The notes under the pieces: generated by a model | Seen by the model: the letters and a program-made list of their open reading frames with translations, nothing else | The model's database searches: none | Told to the model about the DNA's origin: nothing | Shown: one piece after another, positions 1 through 11,049 of the stretch | How the letters are laid out: every line of letters starts with the position of its first letter | How positions within the stretch are numbered: the stretch's first letter is position 1 | Position numbers and translations under genes: made by a program | Source: Methanobacterium sp964452085 | Lineage (GTDB): Archaea > Methanobacteriota > Methanobacteria > Methanobacteriales > Methanobacteriaceae | DNA: 64,000 nucleotides | NCBI GenBank assembly: GCA_964452085.1 | Contig: CAYVKL010000002.1 | Coordinates: forward strand, 124,001-188,000 | Reading direction: 5' to 3'

Positions 1-143
1 TTGAAGATAGATTAGGGCATGATCGGCGTTATTCTCTGGATTCATCTAAAATCATGAAATTGGGTTGGAAACCGGAAACTCCTTTTGAAGAAGCCATGCA
101 GGAAACTGTGGATTGGTATTTGGAGAACTTTTCGAGGTTTTAA
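1..143 (+). CDS. rmlB: dTDP-glucose 4,6-dehydratase, C-terminal fragment (5' end outside window)
   Basis: Only the last 46 codons are inside the window, reading in frame from base 3 to a TAA at 141-143. The fragment begins EDRLGHDRRYSLDSSKI and continues with GWKP and a final VDWYLEN segment. This matches the C-terminal substrate-domain end of RmlB-type extended SDR enzymes, where GHD-R-Y-D-SKI and LGWKP precede a closing helix. RmlB converts dTDP-glucose to the 4-keto-6-deoxy sugar used in surface glycan synthesis. Other NAD-dependent nucleotide-sugar epimerases have a similar tail, so the family is firm but the exact substrate is not. The next gene is on the other strand and convergent. Confidence 0.75.
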   Translation, partial: EDRLGHDRRYSLDSSKIMKLGWKPETPFEEAMQETVDWYLENFSRF

Positions 144-239
144 ACCTCATTTTAAATTATTTTAAGTAATTCATCAGAATCAGTATATTTTAACAAATAA
201 TTCTGAAATAAGTAATCCAGATTAATTAAAGCAATCAAC

Positions 240-548
240 TCATAAATCTATATTCAATTCTTTTAAAATATTTAAAAAGTTTTTTTCATCAATTCCACTA
301 ATTTTAAGTGTTTTCTGTCGACTTTTGTGTCCAGATATTATCTCTGCAGGGTGACCAGTTAATTTTGAGAATTCTTTCATTATTTCTTTATTGGCTTTTC
401 CCTTAGTTGGGGGTGCTTTAATTTTAACTTCAAGGGTTTGCCTCCACTCATTGTAACCAGTGATCTGGAATTTTCCAGAGTTAGGAGAAACTTCTATCAT
501 CAATGTTATTCCATCAGTAGTATTTTGAACTGCCTGCACTTTAAACAT
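240..548 (-). CDS. DUF167 / UPF0235 (YggU-like) family protein
   Basis: A 102-residue protein matching the small DUF167 family in length and motif order. It has a strand-rich N-terminus, then the family signature VKIKAPPTKGKANKEI around residues 42-58, where the P-x-x-G-x-A-N element is conserved, and a later SGHKSRQKTLKISG stretch. The biochemical role of this family is not established; structures show a compact alpha/beta fold. The start is an ATG at 548. The gene is monocistronic by position, converging on the rmlB tail and separated by about 300 bases from the tRNA gene. Confidence 0.85.
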   Translation of the reverse strand: MFKVQAVQNTTDGITLMIEVSPNSGKFQITGYNEWRQTLEVKIKAPPTKGKANKEIMKEFSKLTGHPAEIISGHKSRQKTLKISGIDEKNFLNILKELNIDL

Positions 549-934
<386 letters not shown>

Positions 935-986
935 CGTTTTAAATTATTTGAATTATTTAAACTCTTTTTTAGGTCATTATATATGG

Positions 987-1400
987 CTAAACGATTATTG
1001 TGACCTTCAATGTTTTTCCTGATTTAAGATCATCTATCAAATCAGGATTTAAATCCACAGCAGCCATATCTGCATGTATCATAAGGGTGCGGCTGCACGT
1101 GTAACTGCTTTTACGGCACACCATATCTGTGGGATGATCCAGGGTCAGGGAAGGATGACCGTATCCTGTGATTTCATCCTTAGAATTTTCTGTTTCCAGA
1201 ATGATCTGAATTTGAGTCCCATCGGTTTGAATTGCTTTCTTCATATCCACCGGTAGATCATTTAAAGACACTTTTGATGATACTCCCACAATACAGTCTG
1301 CTACCAAGCCAATTTCTTTGTCCTGAGTCACCTCAAAAGTGCTGCGATGTTTTGATGTTACATTATGATGCCCATAAGCTTTGAAACTGTATTCTGTAAT
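987..1400 (-). CDS. DUF371 family archaeal protein, probable AUU start
   Basis: The protein matches the small archaeal DUF371 family, whose function is unknown. An in-frame GTG at 1331 would give 114 residues, but the open frame continues upstream. It encodes EYSFKAYGHHNVTSKHRSTFEV directly before that point, which looks like the normal conserved N-terminus (GH-NVT-H-TTFE). The frame is closed by a TGA at 1407-1409, and the only codons between are TTA, ATT, ATT. A GGTGAT ribosome site sits 6 nt before the second ATT (1398-1400), which I take as the start, giving 137 residues. An assembly error that removed an ATG is the main alternative. Confidence 0.75.
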   Translation of the reverse strand: MTEYSFKAYGHHNVTSKHRSTFEVTQDKEIGLVADCIVGVSSKVSLNDLPVDMKKAIQTDGTQIQIILETENSKDEITGYGHPSLTLDHPTDMVCRKSSYTCSRTLMIHADMAAVDLNPDLIDDLKSGKTLKVTIIV

Positions 1401-1567
1401 AATTAATCACCTGATAATTTATTATTGTCTCAATTAATTGGAAATTATTTTTTTTGTGAATGATTATTTTTTTAGTGTTATGGATTATATATTAATTAAG
1501 GAATTAATATTAACAAACACGAAAGCATTATTAGATTAGTTCTGGTTAGTTTTAGTGGTGGTTTACC

Positions 1568-2392
1568 ATGAAAATCAGTTGTGTAGTAGATAATATGGCA
1601 GGATTCCATTCAAATTTTTATGCTGAGCATGGAATTTCTTTGTTAGTTGAGAAAAATAATGAAAACATCCTGATGGACACTGGAAATACTCCGACAGTTT
1701 TAGAACACAACCTTGATCTTATGAGAATTGAATCAGTTGATAAACTGGTACTCAGTCATGGGCACCAGGACCACACTGGAGGAATTTCAGCTGTCCCCCT
1801 ACTTAAAGAAAACAAGACCAAATTTTACATGCATCCTCAAGCTTTAACTCCCAAATACGCAGTGCATGATGACGAATCACGATACATAGGATTTCCCAAA
1901 AATATACATCCCGATAAATTAAGCATGAAGTGGGATCAGATAACTGAAACCACCAAAATAGGTAGTAATATTTGGGTTTTTAATCAGGTAGAAGAACACT
2001 GTAATTTCGAAAACATCCCATCATATTTAAAAATTAAAAAAAACGATGAATTTTTCAAAGACCCGTTCAATGATGAGATTAATCTGGTTATAAAAACGGA
2101 CAACGGACTGGTGGTTCTATCCGGATGTGCCCATCGGGGTATTGTTAACATTCTATATTCTGTCAAGCAATATTTCCAGGATGAGATATATGGAGTTATT
2201 GGTGGATCACACCTTGTTCAGGCCACTCCACAGAGAATAGAAAAAACAGTTGAGGAATTTAAAAAATTCAACCCCCAAATAATAGCATTGGGGCATTGTA
2301 CAGGTTTTAAAGCGTTATGTAGATTTTCCAAGGAATGTGGGGATGAATTCATTCCTCTGAGTTCTGGTGCTGAAATCATTACCATAAACTGA
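1568..2392 (+). CDS. MBL-fold metallohydrolase, COG1237 type (dihydropterin-RFA-P synthase-like)
   Basis: A 274-residue metallo-beta-lactamase-fold protein. The metal-binding motif is SHGHQDHTGG near residues 64-73, followed by an SGCAHRG histidine region near 187 and a GGSHL segment near 217; a late LGHCTG histidine is near 245. This arrangement is that of COG1237 proteins. The best-studied methanogen member is M. jannaschii MJ0301, assigned as the enzyme joining the dihydropterin and ribofuranosyl-aminobenzene phosphate halves of methanopterin. Assigning the same reaction here is by family, not proof. ATG start at 1568 follows a TTAGTGGTGG region. The Uri-type endonuclease gene follows closely. 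Confidence 0.8.
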   Translation: MKISCVVDNMAGFHSNFYAEHGISLLVEKNNENILMDTGNTPTVLEHNLDLMRIESVDKLVLSHGHQDHTGGISAVPLLKENKTKFYMHPQALTPKYAVHDDESRYIGFPKNIHPDKLSMKWDQITETTKIGSNIWVFNQVEEHCNFENIPSYLKIKKNDEFFKDPFNDEINLVIKTDNGLVVLSGCAHRGIVNILYSVKQYFQDEIYGVIGGSHLVQATPQRIEKTVEEFKKFNPQIIALGHCTGFKALCRFSKECGDEFIPLSSGAEIITIN

Positions 2393-2412
2393 ATTAAGAT
2401 TTGAGTATAATT

Positions 2413-2877
2413 ATGGAAAATAAATGTATGACTAACAAAACCATTCGAAAGGGAACTTATTGTCTTTTAATCCAATTAAAATCTGATGAGATTATTCAAA
2501 TTGGGAAAAAAGGAAAAATAAATTTTAATGAGGGTTATTATGTGTATGTGGGGTCTGCCATGAACTCTCTGGATGGGCGGATACGGAGACATTTAGGGAA
2601 TGAGAAAAAACTCCATTGGCATGTTGATTACCTCCTTGAAAACCCCCAAACAGGAATAATTCAGGTATACTTATCGGATGATGGGGTTAAACATGAATGT
2701 GAATTGGCAGCCAATGTTGCCAGTTATGGAATTGAAATTCCTGATTTTGGTTGTTCTGATTGTAAGTGCAATTCACATCTAATTTATTTTGATTCTGTTT
2801 CTGAAGCTGAATCTGCGTGTATAAATTCATTTGAAAAGATGGGATTAAATTTAGGTGAACTTGGACATGAGCTTTGA
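2413..2877 (+). CDS. Uri-type GIY-YIG family endonuclease (DUF123)
   Basis: About 154 residues. The domain starts at KGTYCLLI and has the Uri-type version of the GIY-YIG core, GYYVYVGSA, followed by RIRRHL and the HWHVDYLL helix; later cysteines (SDCKCNSHL) also fit the family. These archaeal COG1833 proteins are predicted endonucleases of unknown biological role. The start is unclear: in-frame TTG (2401), ATG (2413) and ATG (2428) all precede the domain and none has a good ribosome site; I use 2413. It begins about 20 bases after the MBL gene and is probably co-transcribed with it. Confidence 0.8.
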   Translation: MENKCMTNKTIRKGTYCLLIQLKSDEIIQIGKKGKINFNEGYYVYVGSAMNSLDGRIRRHLGNEKKLHWHVDYLLENPQTGIIQVYLSDDGVKHECELAANVASYGIEIPDFGCSDCKCNSHLIYFDSVSEAESACINSFEKMGLNLGELGHEL

Positions 2878-2978
2878 CATTTTTTAGATATATATTTGAA
2901 AAAATTAAGGAATAAAAAAAATCTCATTTAAAAATCGGAAAAAATTTGAAAATGATTATTAAAATTTTAATTTAAAAG

Positions 2979-3772
2979 TTATTGAAAAGCTCGGAAAAAC
3001 TCTTCGAATTCATCTATGTCCATGGGTTCTGGAACCACGAATTCCTGATTATCATAGATTGTTCTGGAAAGTTCATGATACTTCTGGGCCTGTTCAGAGT
3101 CTGGAAATTTCTCTACAACGGTTTTAGCATCAATTTCACTCTCTTGAACTAATTCACTCCGCGGTATAACTCCAATAACATGACTTCCAACCCTACTTGC
3201 GAATTCTTCAACAATTTCCAATTCTTTATTAATACCTCGACAATTACATATTATGCCGCCAAGATTACTTTTAAGCTTTTTTATACCTTTAGAAATGTTA
3301 TTGGCAGCATAAAGGGCCATGTATTCTCCAGAAGTCACGATGTATACTTCATCAGCAAAATCTTCCCTTAAGGGAACTGCGAATCCACCGCAGACCACGT
3401 CTCCCAGCACATCATAGATTATAACTTGGGGTTCATCTTGAAAGACTTTCAGGTTCTCCAGGAGTTTCATGGCAACTATAACTCCCCTTCCTGCGCAGCC
3501 AACACCGGGTTCGGGCCCACCACTTTCCACACAACTCACACCACCGTATCCTTCAAAGATAACGTCCTCCTGACTGGCGCCCCGTTTTTCCTTTAGGATA
3601 TCTAGTATGGTGGGTATCCTTCGCCCCACCAAGGTGCGTGTGGTGTCTGCTTTGGGGTCGCAGCCTATAACCAGCACGCTTTTATCATTGGAGTAAGATG
3701 CTGCTAGGTTGGAGACAATGGTGGATTTCCCAATACCTCCCTTGCCGTAGATGGCAATATGTTTGGTCTTAC

Positions 3773-3776
<4 letters not shown>
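2979..3776 (-). CDS. cfbC: NifH-like ATPase CfbC, F430 biosynthesis
   Basis: A 265-residue homologue of the nitrogenase iron protein. It shows the P-loop GKGGIGKST (residues 11-19), the GCDPKADTTR switch (38-47) and the two cluster ligands C94 (VGCAGRG) and C129 (VVCGGFA). It is shorter than true NifH and no nifD/nifK gene is nearby. This fits CfbC, the ATP-dependent reductase that feeds electrons to CfbD when Ni-sirohydrochlorin a,c-diamide is reductively cyclised on the way to coenzyme F430. The start ATG overlaps the stop of the upstream CBS gene by 4 nt, which implies translational coupling. Confidence 0.85.
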
Positions 3777-4249
<473 letters not shown>

Positions 4250-4680
4250 ATCAACTCCTTTCACATAATAATTCTAAGTAATGGGATTTTATCCAAATCT
4301 AATGAAATTTTAGTTTATGTTATTAATTTCAAATTGTATAGCTTATTTTAGGTTGTATATTGCTATTATTTTATTATCATAATTATTTTTAAATACCTTT
4401 AAAGATTTATAATAGTAAATTTGTTAAGATTTTTATTACTAATTAAAAAGATCATTTCTTTTTTTAATTTTATTGTTAACTTATGGGGATGGCTAACTAT
4501 TCTGTTTTTCTATGGGTGCAATTGGGGCAAATATGAAAAAGTTTAAATAGTGAATAATTAGATCATTGAATAGTTAAATAATTTAACTATTTAAATCTAT
4601 AACTATTATGTGAATGAACTATTATTCTAAGAAAGTGAATGAAAGATGTAAAAACGAATTACAGGGGTAGATGATTAAAT
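4250..4680. other. 431-bp divergent intergenic region (CBS/cfbC and marR/MFS)
   Basis: Very AT-rich spacer between leftward CBS-cfbC and rightward marR. The right side holds the marR TATA box and operator palindrome (listed separately). I see no coding potential and no convincing TATA box for the leftward operon. Confidence 0.6.
4542..4591 (+). promoter_or_regulatory. marR promoter with perfect 11-1-11 operator palindrome
   Basis: A TATA box TTTAAATA lies at 4542-4549 after an A-rich BRE-like stretch. A perfect palindrome, AATAGTTAAAT-A-ATTTAACTATT (4569-4591), covers the expected transcription start about 25 bp downstream of the TATA. The size and position suit a MarR dimer blocking polymerase. 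Autoregulation by the adjacent MarR gene is inferred. Confidence 0.7.
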
Positions 4681-5145
4681 ATGGAAAAAGAAAAGATTGA
4701 AAAGATGTTAGATGATTTTTTGGTGTATTTCCCTGTTTTTTATCAGAAAGTAATTTCATCAAAAGACTTTCATAGTAAACAAACTTCAGCTTCTTACTAT
4801 CAGATATTGGGCGTTCTAATGGAAAATGAATCTCTTCCCATATCGGTTATAGGGGATATGCTGTATATATCAAGGCCCAACATGACTTCCCACATTGACA
4901 GACTGGTTTCTGATGGGATGGTGGAACGTATTGGGGATGAAAAAGACAGAAGAATTACTCGGATTAAAATTACGCCTCATGGAATGGATTTTATCAAAAA
5001 ATCACGTGTTCTTGTGGAAGAAAACATGATGAAGAATTTATCTCCACTCAATGCAAAAGAGCTTGAAGACTTATATTTGGCTATAAAGACTGTTAAAGAG
5101 ATTTTAATGAAAATAGAGGAAAATTATAATGAATTTCAACAATAA
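4681..5145 (+). CDS. MarR family transcriptional regulator
   Basis: A 154-residue winged-helix protein of normal MarR length. The recognition region ISVIGDMLYISRPNMTSHIDRLVSDGMVER (about 57-87) and the wing DEKDRRITRIKIT with the conserved DxRxxxxxLT-type pattern (about 89-101) are clear, flanked by N- and C-terminal dimerisation helices. MarR proteins usually repress drug efflux genes and release DNA on binding a small ligand. It overlaps the MFS transporter gene by 17 nt and follows a perfect palindromic operator, so it most likely represses its own operon. ATG at 4681 follows GGGGTAGATGAT. Confidence 0.92.
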   Translation: MEKEKIEKMLDDFLVYFPVFYQKVISSKDFHSKQTSASYYQILGVLMENESLPISVIGDMLYISRPNMTSHIDRLVSDGMVERIGDEKDRRITRIKITPHGMDFIKKSRVLVEENMMKNLSPLNAKELEDLYLAIKTVKEILMKIEENYNEFQQ

Positions 5146-6628
5146 CATTGAAGCCGCTGGTAACTTTCAACCTAAACAGATTCGAGTGGTTATGGCTGGC
5201 CTCATGATCGGCCTTTTGGTGGGTGCCCTGGATAACTCTATTATGAGTACTGCCATGCCCAAAGTCATCAGTAGTCTGGGGGGTATGGCTTACTATGTAT
5301 GGCCCTTTACCATTTACATGCTAACATCAACCATAGCCATAATACTCTCAGGAAAGCTTTCAGATATCTACGGCCGCAAGCGAATGTTCATGTTTGGCAT
5401 AGCATTATTCATTGTTACTTCCATCCTGTGCGGACTTTCAAATAACATGCTGGAACTCATATTCTTCAGAGGACTCCAGGGAATTGGTGGAGGAATCCTC
5501 ATGACCATCCCTTTCATACTGGTAGCCGAGATGTTTCCTCCTCGTCAGCGAGGAAAATATGCAGGAATACTCTCATCAGTCTTCGGCCTTGCAAGCGTTC
5601 TTGGACCCATTTTAGGGGGGTTAATAACAGACTTCATGGGCTGGAGATGGGTTTTTTTTATCAACATACCTGTGGGAATAATAGCCATCTACATAATACG
5701 AGCCAATTTCCCACACATTGAAGAAGCAGTAAAAGAAAGAATCATTGACTACAGTGGAATAATTACATTAAACTCTGCTTTAAGTGCCATGTTCATGGCC
5801 TTGACTTTCATAAGAAACCCTGCAGTACCCCAATACCTTTTAATGAGTTTATTCATATTCTCGGGGATAATGGTAGTCGCATTTATCTATGCAGAGAAGA
5901 GATCCAGAGAACCCATCCTACCGCTCCATCTATTCAAAAACTCAGTTTTCAATGTATCTTCGATGGCAATGTTCCTTTCCAGTGCAGTGATGTTCTGTGG
6001 TATCATATATTTACCTCTATTCATGCAGGGGGTTCAAAAACTCAGCCCAGCATTCTCCGGAGCACTTATAACTCCCATGCTAGTCAGTTTAACTATCTGT
6101 TCAATAATTGCTGGACAAATAATCTCCAAAACAGGGACTTATAAAAAACTGGCCCTTTTAGCATTTATAATCATCACCGTGGGAATGGCAATGCTTTCTA
6201 CCTTGGGAGTGAGTAGCAGTATTCTGGAAGTGGTGGTTTTTTCCACTATACTTGGTGCAGGTTCTGGTATGATGTTTCCCATATTCAATGTTGCAGTTCA
6301 AAATGCAGTTTCAAGACGGGAAATTGGGGTGGGGACAGCTTCCATGCAGTTTTTTAGAAACATAGGGGCAACAGTTGCACTTCCAATATTTGGAGTCATA
6401 GTAAACCTCACCATTAACACTGACATCAACATGGCCAGTAACATCCCTGCAGAACTTATGAATCTGTCAATACACAATGTATTCCTGGTTGGACTAATTA
6501 TAAGTTTAATGGGTCTTGTTAGTTGTTTATTCCTTAAAGATGCTGTATTAAGCAATCATATGGGTCATAAAACTTCTGAAAAAGAGGTTAAAGGTATTAA
6601 TGATCTTGAAGTTTCTGAAATAAAATAA
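5129..6628 (+). CDS. MFS drug efflux transporter, DHA2 (14-TM, EmrB-like) family
   Basis: A 499-residue membrane protein with about 14 hydrophobic segments. It has the DHA2 markers LDNSIMSTAMPKVISSLGG in helix 1 (about 33-51), motif A GKLSDIYGRKRMF (about 73-85), and GLASVLGPILGGLITD in helix 5 (the motif C antiporter type). The length agrees with proton-driven EmrB/QacA efflux pumps. It begins inside the end of the marR gene and shares its promoter, so it is expected to be induced by the pump's own substrates. The substrate cannot be told from sequence. Confidence 0.92.
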   Translation: MNFNNNIEAAGNFQPKQIRVVMAGLMIGLLVGALDNSIMSTAMPKVISSLGGMAYYVWPFTIYMLTSTIAIILSGKLSDIYGRKRMFMFGIALFIVTSILCGLSNNMLELIFFRGLQGIGGGILMTIPFILVAEMFPPRQRGKYAGILSSVFGLASVLGPILGGLITDFMGWRWVFFINIPVGIIAIYIIRANFPHIEEAVKERIIDYSGIITLNSALSAMFMALTFIRNPAVPQYLLMSLFIFSGIMVVAFIYAEKRSREPILPLHLFKNSVFNVSSMAMFLSSAVMFCGIIYLPLFMQGVQKLSPAFSGALITPMLVSLTICSIIAGQIISKTGTYKKLALLAFIIITVGMAMLSTLGVSSSILEVVVFSTILGAGSGMMFPIFNVAVQNAVSRREIGVGTASMQFFRNIGATVALPIFGVIVNLTINTDINMASNIPAELMNLSIHNVFLVGLIISLMGLVSCLFLKDAVLSNHMGHKTSEKEVKGINDLEVSEIK

Positions 6629-6721
6629 AAAAATCGCAAGGAACCTGTAATATCTCATAAAGAAATTAAATAAACCGAGTGATGTTGAAATGGAAGTTCA
6701 GGAAAAATAAAAATAATTAAA

Positions 6722-6740
6722 TTTCCATTTTTTTTAACGG
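6722..6740 (+). terminator. T-rich terminator after the MFS gene
   Basis: A run of nine T (ATTTCCATTTTTTTTT-type tract around 6727-6735) lies between the convergent MFS and U32 genes. Archaeal RNA polymerase stops at such U-rich tracts. No strong hairpin precedes it. Confidence 0.4.
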
Positions 6741-6770
6741 ATGATGCGATAATTTAATTGATATTCCTTT

Positions 6771-7991
6771 TTAATCTCCTCTTCTAAAACGCAAGTAAAC
6801 CAGATCTCCGGGTCGAACCTTATAATCAAGAAGAACACCTATATTTTCCCCTTTTTCCCCTTTTTGGATATTCTCACCCTGCACTTGCATCGATTGAACA
6901 GTATGAATAACAGAACCTGTGGTTGGGCCTTGTACTATTATTTCATCACCCACTTCCAGGGGGTTCCAGAGCCTTATCTCTGCAGCTTTCACTTTAGAAT
7001 AATAATTAACCACTTCGCCAATGTCCTGTTTGGAATGGGTGGCCTGGTTGTAGCTACTGGTCTCGTGGGGTGTTTGGAAGTAGAATCCGGTGTCAAAACC
7101 ACGATGGTAAACTTTCTTCAATTCATCCATCCAAATATCTTTAAATTTCCATTGTCCACTTTCGTATGATTTAATTGCTTTTCTGTAAATTTTAGTAACG
7201 GTAGCGACATAATCCGCAGGTCTGGCACGTCCTTCAATCTTAAAAGATGCAATTCCAGCGTCCATGAGTTCAGGTATGTGTTCAATCATACAAAGATCAT
7301 TGGGACTTAAAATATGGCCTTTAAAACCACATTCAAATCTGTTCTCATGTTTATATTCTGCTAAACTCAATGAAACCTCATTATCATCCTCAGCAATAAG
7401 TTTCCATTCCTTCCTGCAGGGTTGCAGACACTGTCCACAGTTAGCATTCTTCTGGTAGAGGTATGAACTTAAAAAACATCTACCGGAAATGGCCAGACAC
7501 ATGGCTCCGTGCACAAAGACCTCTACCTCTAGGGGACTATCTGCAATTATCTCTTTTATCTCTGTCAAGGATAGTTCCCGGGATAATATCACCCTTTTAA
7601 TACCCAAATCCGCCAGTAATTGCAGTGACTCAGAATTAGATATATTTGCTTGAACACTCAAATGAACATCAATATTCACGTCTTGGGCAATTTTAAGAAC
7701 TCCCAGGTCAGATGCAATCACAGCATCCGATCCAGCGGCTTTGATACTTGGTAGAATAGTCTTAAGATTTTCAATATCTATGTTTCTCATCACAGTGTTG
7801 GTGCAAACGTAAAGACGTGCCCCATGGTCATGACAACGATCCACAGCTTCACTAAGGTTATTTATAGTAAAATTGGCAGTGTGGGCGCGCATATTGTATC
7901 CTTCCAAACCCACATAAACTGCATTTGCTCCATTTTTCAGGGCAGACTCCAGGGCAGTGAAATCCCTGGCAGGTGCCAGTAATTCAACCAT
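6771..7991 (-). CDS. Peptidase U32 family protein
   Basis: About 406 residues. It begins VELLAPARDF-ALESALKNGANAVYVG, the typical U32 TIM-barrel start, and carries the U32 cysteine region GRCFLSSYLYQKNANCGQCLQPCR (about 170-195), the FKIEGRARPADYV segment (about 255-268) and a C-terminal beta-barrel. Bacterial relatives such as TrhP and RlhA hydroxylate RNA bases rather than cut protein, so an RNA-modification role is as likely as a peptidase role. The start is the ATG at 7991; a GTG at 8000 is also in frame. It is the last gene of the leftward run after purF. Confidence 0.85.
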   Translation of the reverse strand: MVELLAPARDFTALESALKNGANAVYVGLEGYNMRAHTANFTINNLSEAVDRCHDHGARLYVCTNTVMRNIDIENLKTILPSIKAAGSDAVIASDLGVLKIAQDVNIDVHLSVQANISNSESLQLLADLGIKRVILSRELSLTEIKEIIADSPLEVEVFVHGAMCLAISGRCFLSSYLYQKNANCGQCLQPCRKEWKLIAEDDNEVSLSLAEYKHENRFECGFKGHILSPNDLCMIEHIPELMDAGIASFKIEGRARPADYVATVTKIYRKAIKSYESGQWKFKDIWMDELKKVYHRGFDTGFYFQTPHETSSYNQATHSKQDIGEVVNYYSKVKAAEIRLWNPLEVGDEIIVQGPTTGSVIHTVQSMQVQGENIQKGEKGENIGVLLDYKVRPGDLVYLRFRRGD

Positions 7992-8073
7992 AAAAACCAC
8001 AGATCAATTTGTTATAAAAAAGCAGTTATACAACTTTTAATTAGAATATTTATTTTTTTAAATTATTATAAAC

Positions 8074-9474
8074 TTAGCACCTGCATGACTCGTATTCATC
8101 AATATTGGCCGGTAATTCAGTGGGATATTCGCCAGTCAGGCATCCCAAACATAACTCATCCCTATTGATGCCAATACATTTTACCAGGGAGTCAATACTG
8201 AGGTATCCCAGGGAGTCAACACCTAGAGTTTCTCTTATTTTCTCCACTTCCTTATCTGATGCTATGAGTTCTTTACGAGTAGCCATGGCAATCCCATAGT
8301 AACACGGTGAAATAATAGGGGGTGATCCTATTCGCAGATGAATCTCTTTTACACCTGCCTCACGAAGGACGTTGACCAGGGCTTTAGAGGTGGTACCCCT
8401 CACTATGCTGTCATCCACCAGTACAATGCTTTTTCCTTCAAGTTCAGACCTTATGGGATTCATCTTAAGTTTGACGGATGTTTCACGTTCTTCCTGGGTG
8501 GGCATGATGAAAGTTCTGCCAATGTAACGGTTTTTGATTAATCCTTCCCCATAAGGTATTCCTGAAGCACGTGAATAACCAATAGCTGCAGTGATGGCGG
8601 AATCCGGCACGGGCATAACCACATCTGCATCCACAGGATGTTCCTTACAAAGTGATTTTCCAATATTTTTTCTTACATTGTAAACAATTCGTCCATCCAA
8701 TATACTGTCCGGACGGGCGAAATAAACGTATTCAAACATACAGTGAGCTCGTGGTGTTCCAGGATTTTGAGGTATTTTAAAACTTTTTATTTCCTCGTTG
8801 ATGAGTAATATTTCCCCTGGTTCCACATCACGCACATATTCGGCACCTACCACATCAAAAGCAACTGTTTCACTTGCTACCATGGTGATACCGTCTCCCT
8901 GTCCCAGAGCGAGCGGTTTAATTCCCACAGGATCCCTAACCACCATCAAGTCATCATTCACCAGTAAAACCAGTGAATATGAACCAATAAGCTTTTTTGA
9001 AACCCTTTTAATTGATTCTACCATGTCCTGAGTATGAGAGTACTCTTTAGTTAAGAGGTGACAGATAACTTCAGAGTCGGTTGAAGATAGGAATTCTCTA
9101 CCCTCTTTTTCCAGTTCCCTGCGAAGCTCCATGGAGTTAATAATATCTCCATTATGGGCTATGGAAATGGTGCCCATGTCAAATTTACTGATGAATGGTT
9201 GTGAATTTTGAATTTGAGATTCTCCGGTGGTAGAGTAACGAACATGACCTACGCCAATGTTTCCATCCAATCCATGGATGTTGCCATTGTTAAATACGTC
9301 GCAAACCAGCCCCATTCCTCTATAGGTGCGCATTTCTTCACCATTATGGGCTGAAATACCTGCTGATTCCTGTCCCCGATGTTGTAAGGCGTAGAGACCG
9401 TAATATATTTCTCTTGAAATATTATGTGTCTTATTTTTAGAATAAGCACCGACAATACCACATTTATCCTGCAC
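8074..9474 (-). CDS. purF: Amidophosphoribosyltransferase (glutamine PRPP amidotransferase)
   Basis: A 466-residue enzyme for the first committed step of purine synthesis, PRPP plus glutamine to phosphoribosylamine. A four-residue propeptide MQDK precedes the nucleophile Cys5 (CGIVGAY). The class II amidotransferase domain fills about 5-235. The PRPP site is VLVDDSIVRGTTS (about 351-363). Cysteines in AHCMFEYVY, SPCYYG and CLGC match the 4Fe-4S form seen in B. subtilis-type PurF. The start is GTG at 9474, after GGGAGAATTCCAA. A TATA-like CCTATAAAC lies on the same strand near 9518-9526. Confidence 0.96.
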   Translation of the reverse strand: MQDKCGIVGAYSKNKTHNISREIYYGLYALQHRGQESAGISAHNGEEMRTYRGMGLVCDVFNNGNIHGLDGNIGVGHVRYSTTGESQIQNSQPFISKFDMGTISIAHNGDIINSMELRRELEKEGREFLSSTDSEVICHLLTKEYSHTQDMVESIKRVSKKLIGSYSLVLLVNDDLMVVRDPVGIKPLALGQGDGITMVASETVAFDVVGAEYVRDVEPGEILLINEEIKSFKIPQNPGTPRAHCMFEYVYFARPDSILDGRIVYNVRKNIGKSLCKEHPVDADVVMPVPDSAITAAIGYSRASGIPYGEGLIKNRYIGRTFIMPTQEERETSVKLKMNPIRSELEGKSIVLVDDSIVRGTTSKALVNVLREAGVKEIHLRIGSPPIISPCYYGIAMATRKELIASDKEVEKIRETLGVDSLGYLSIDSLVKCIGINRDELCLGCLTGEYPTELPANIDEYESCRC

Positions 9475-9570
9475 TTGGAATTCTCCCTGACGATTATATT
9501 TTAGATATGAGTCTTAGGTTTATAGGGTAATAATTCTTTTAAAAATGAGATGGAAAAATTCATAATTTTT

Positions 9571-10649
<1,079 letters not shown>

Positions 10650-10701
10650 AATCCTCCTAATATAATCCTCCGGCTTATGGGCCGGTATTATTCTTTTTTT
10701 T

Positions 10702-10941
<240 letters not shown>

Positions 10942-10958
10942 TATTATCACCTTTCCTA

Positions 10959-11003
<45 letters not shown>

Positions 11004-11004
11004 A

Positions 11005-11014
11005 AAATATAAAA
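11005..11014 (+). promoter_or_regulatory. TATA box for the PUA-domain gene
   Basis: AAATATAAAA lies about 45 bp before the TTG start at 11050, leaving a leader that holds the AAGGTGA ribosome site. It forms a divergent promoter region with the SmAP operon. Confidence 0.5.
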
Positions 11015-11049
11015 AAGAGAATAGTAATTAGAAATAAGGTGAGTTGGAA

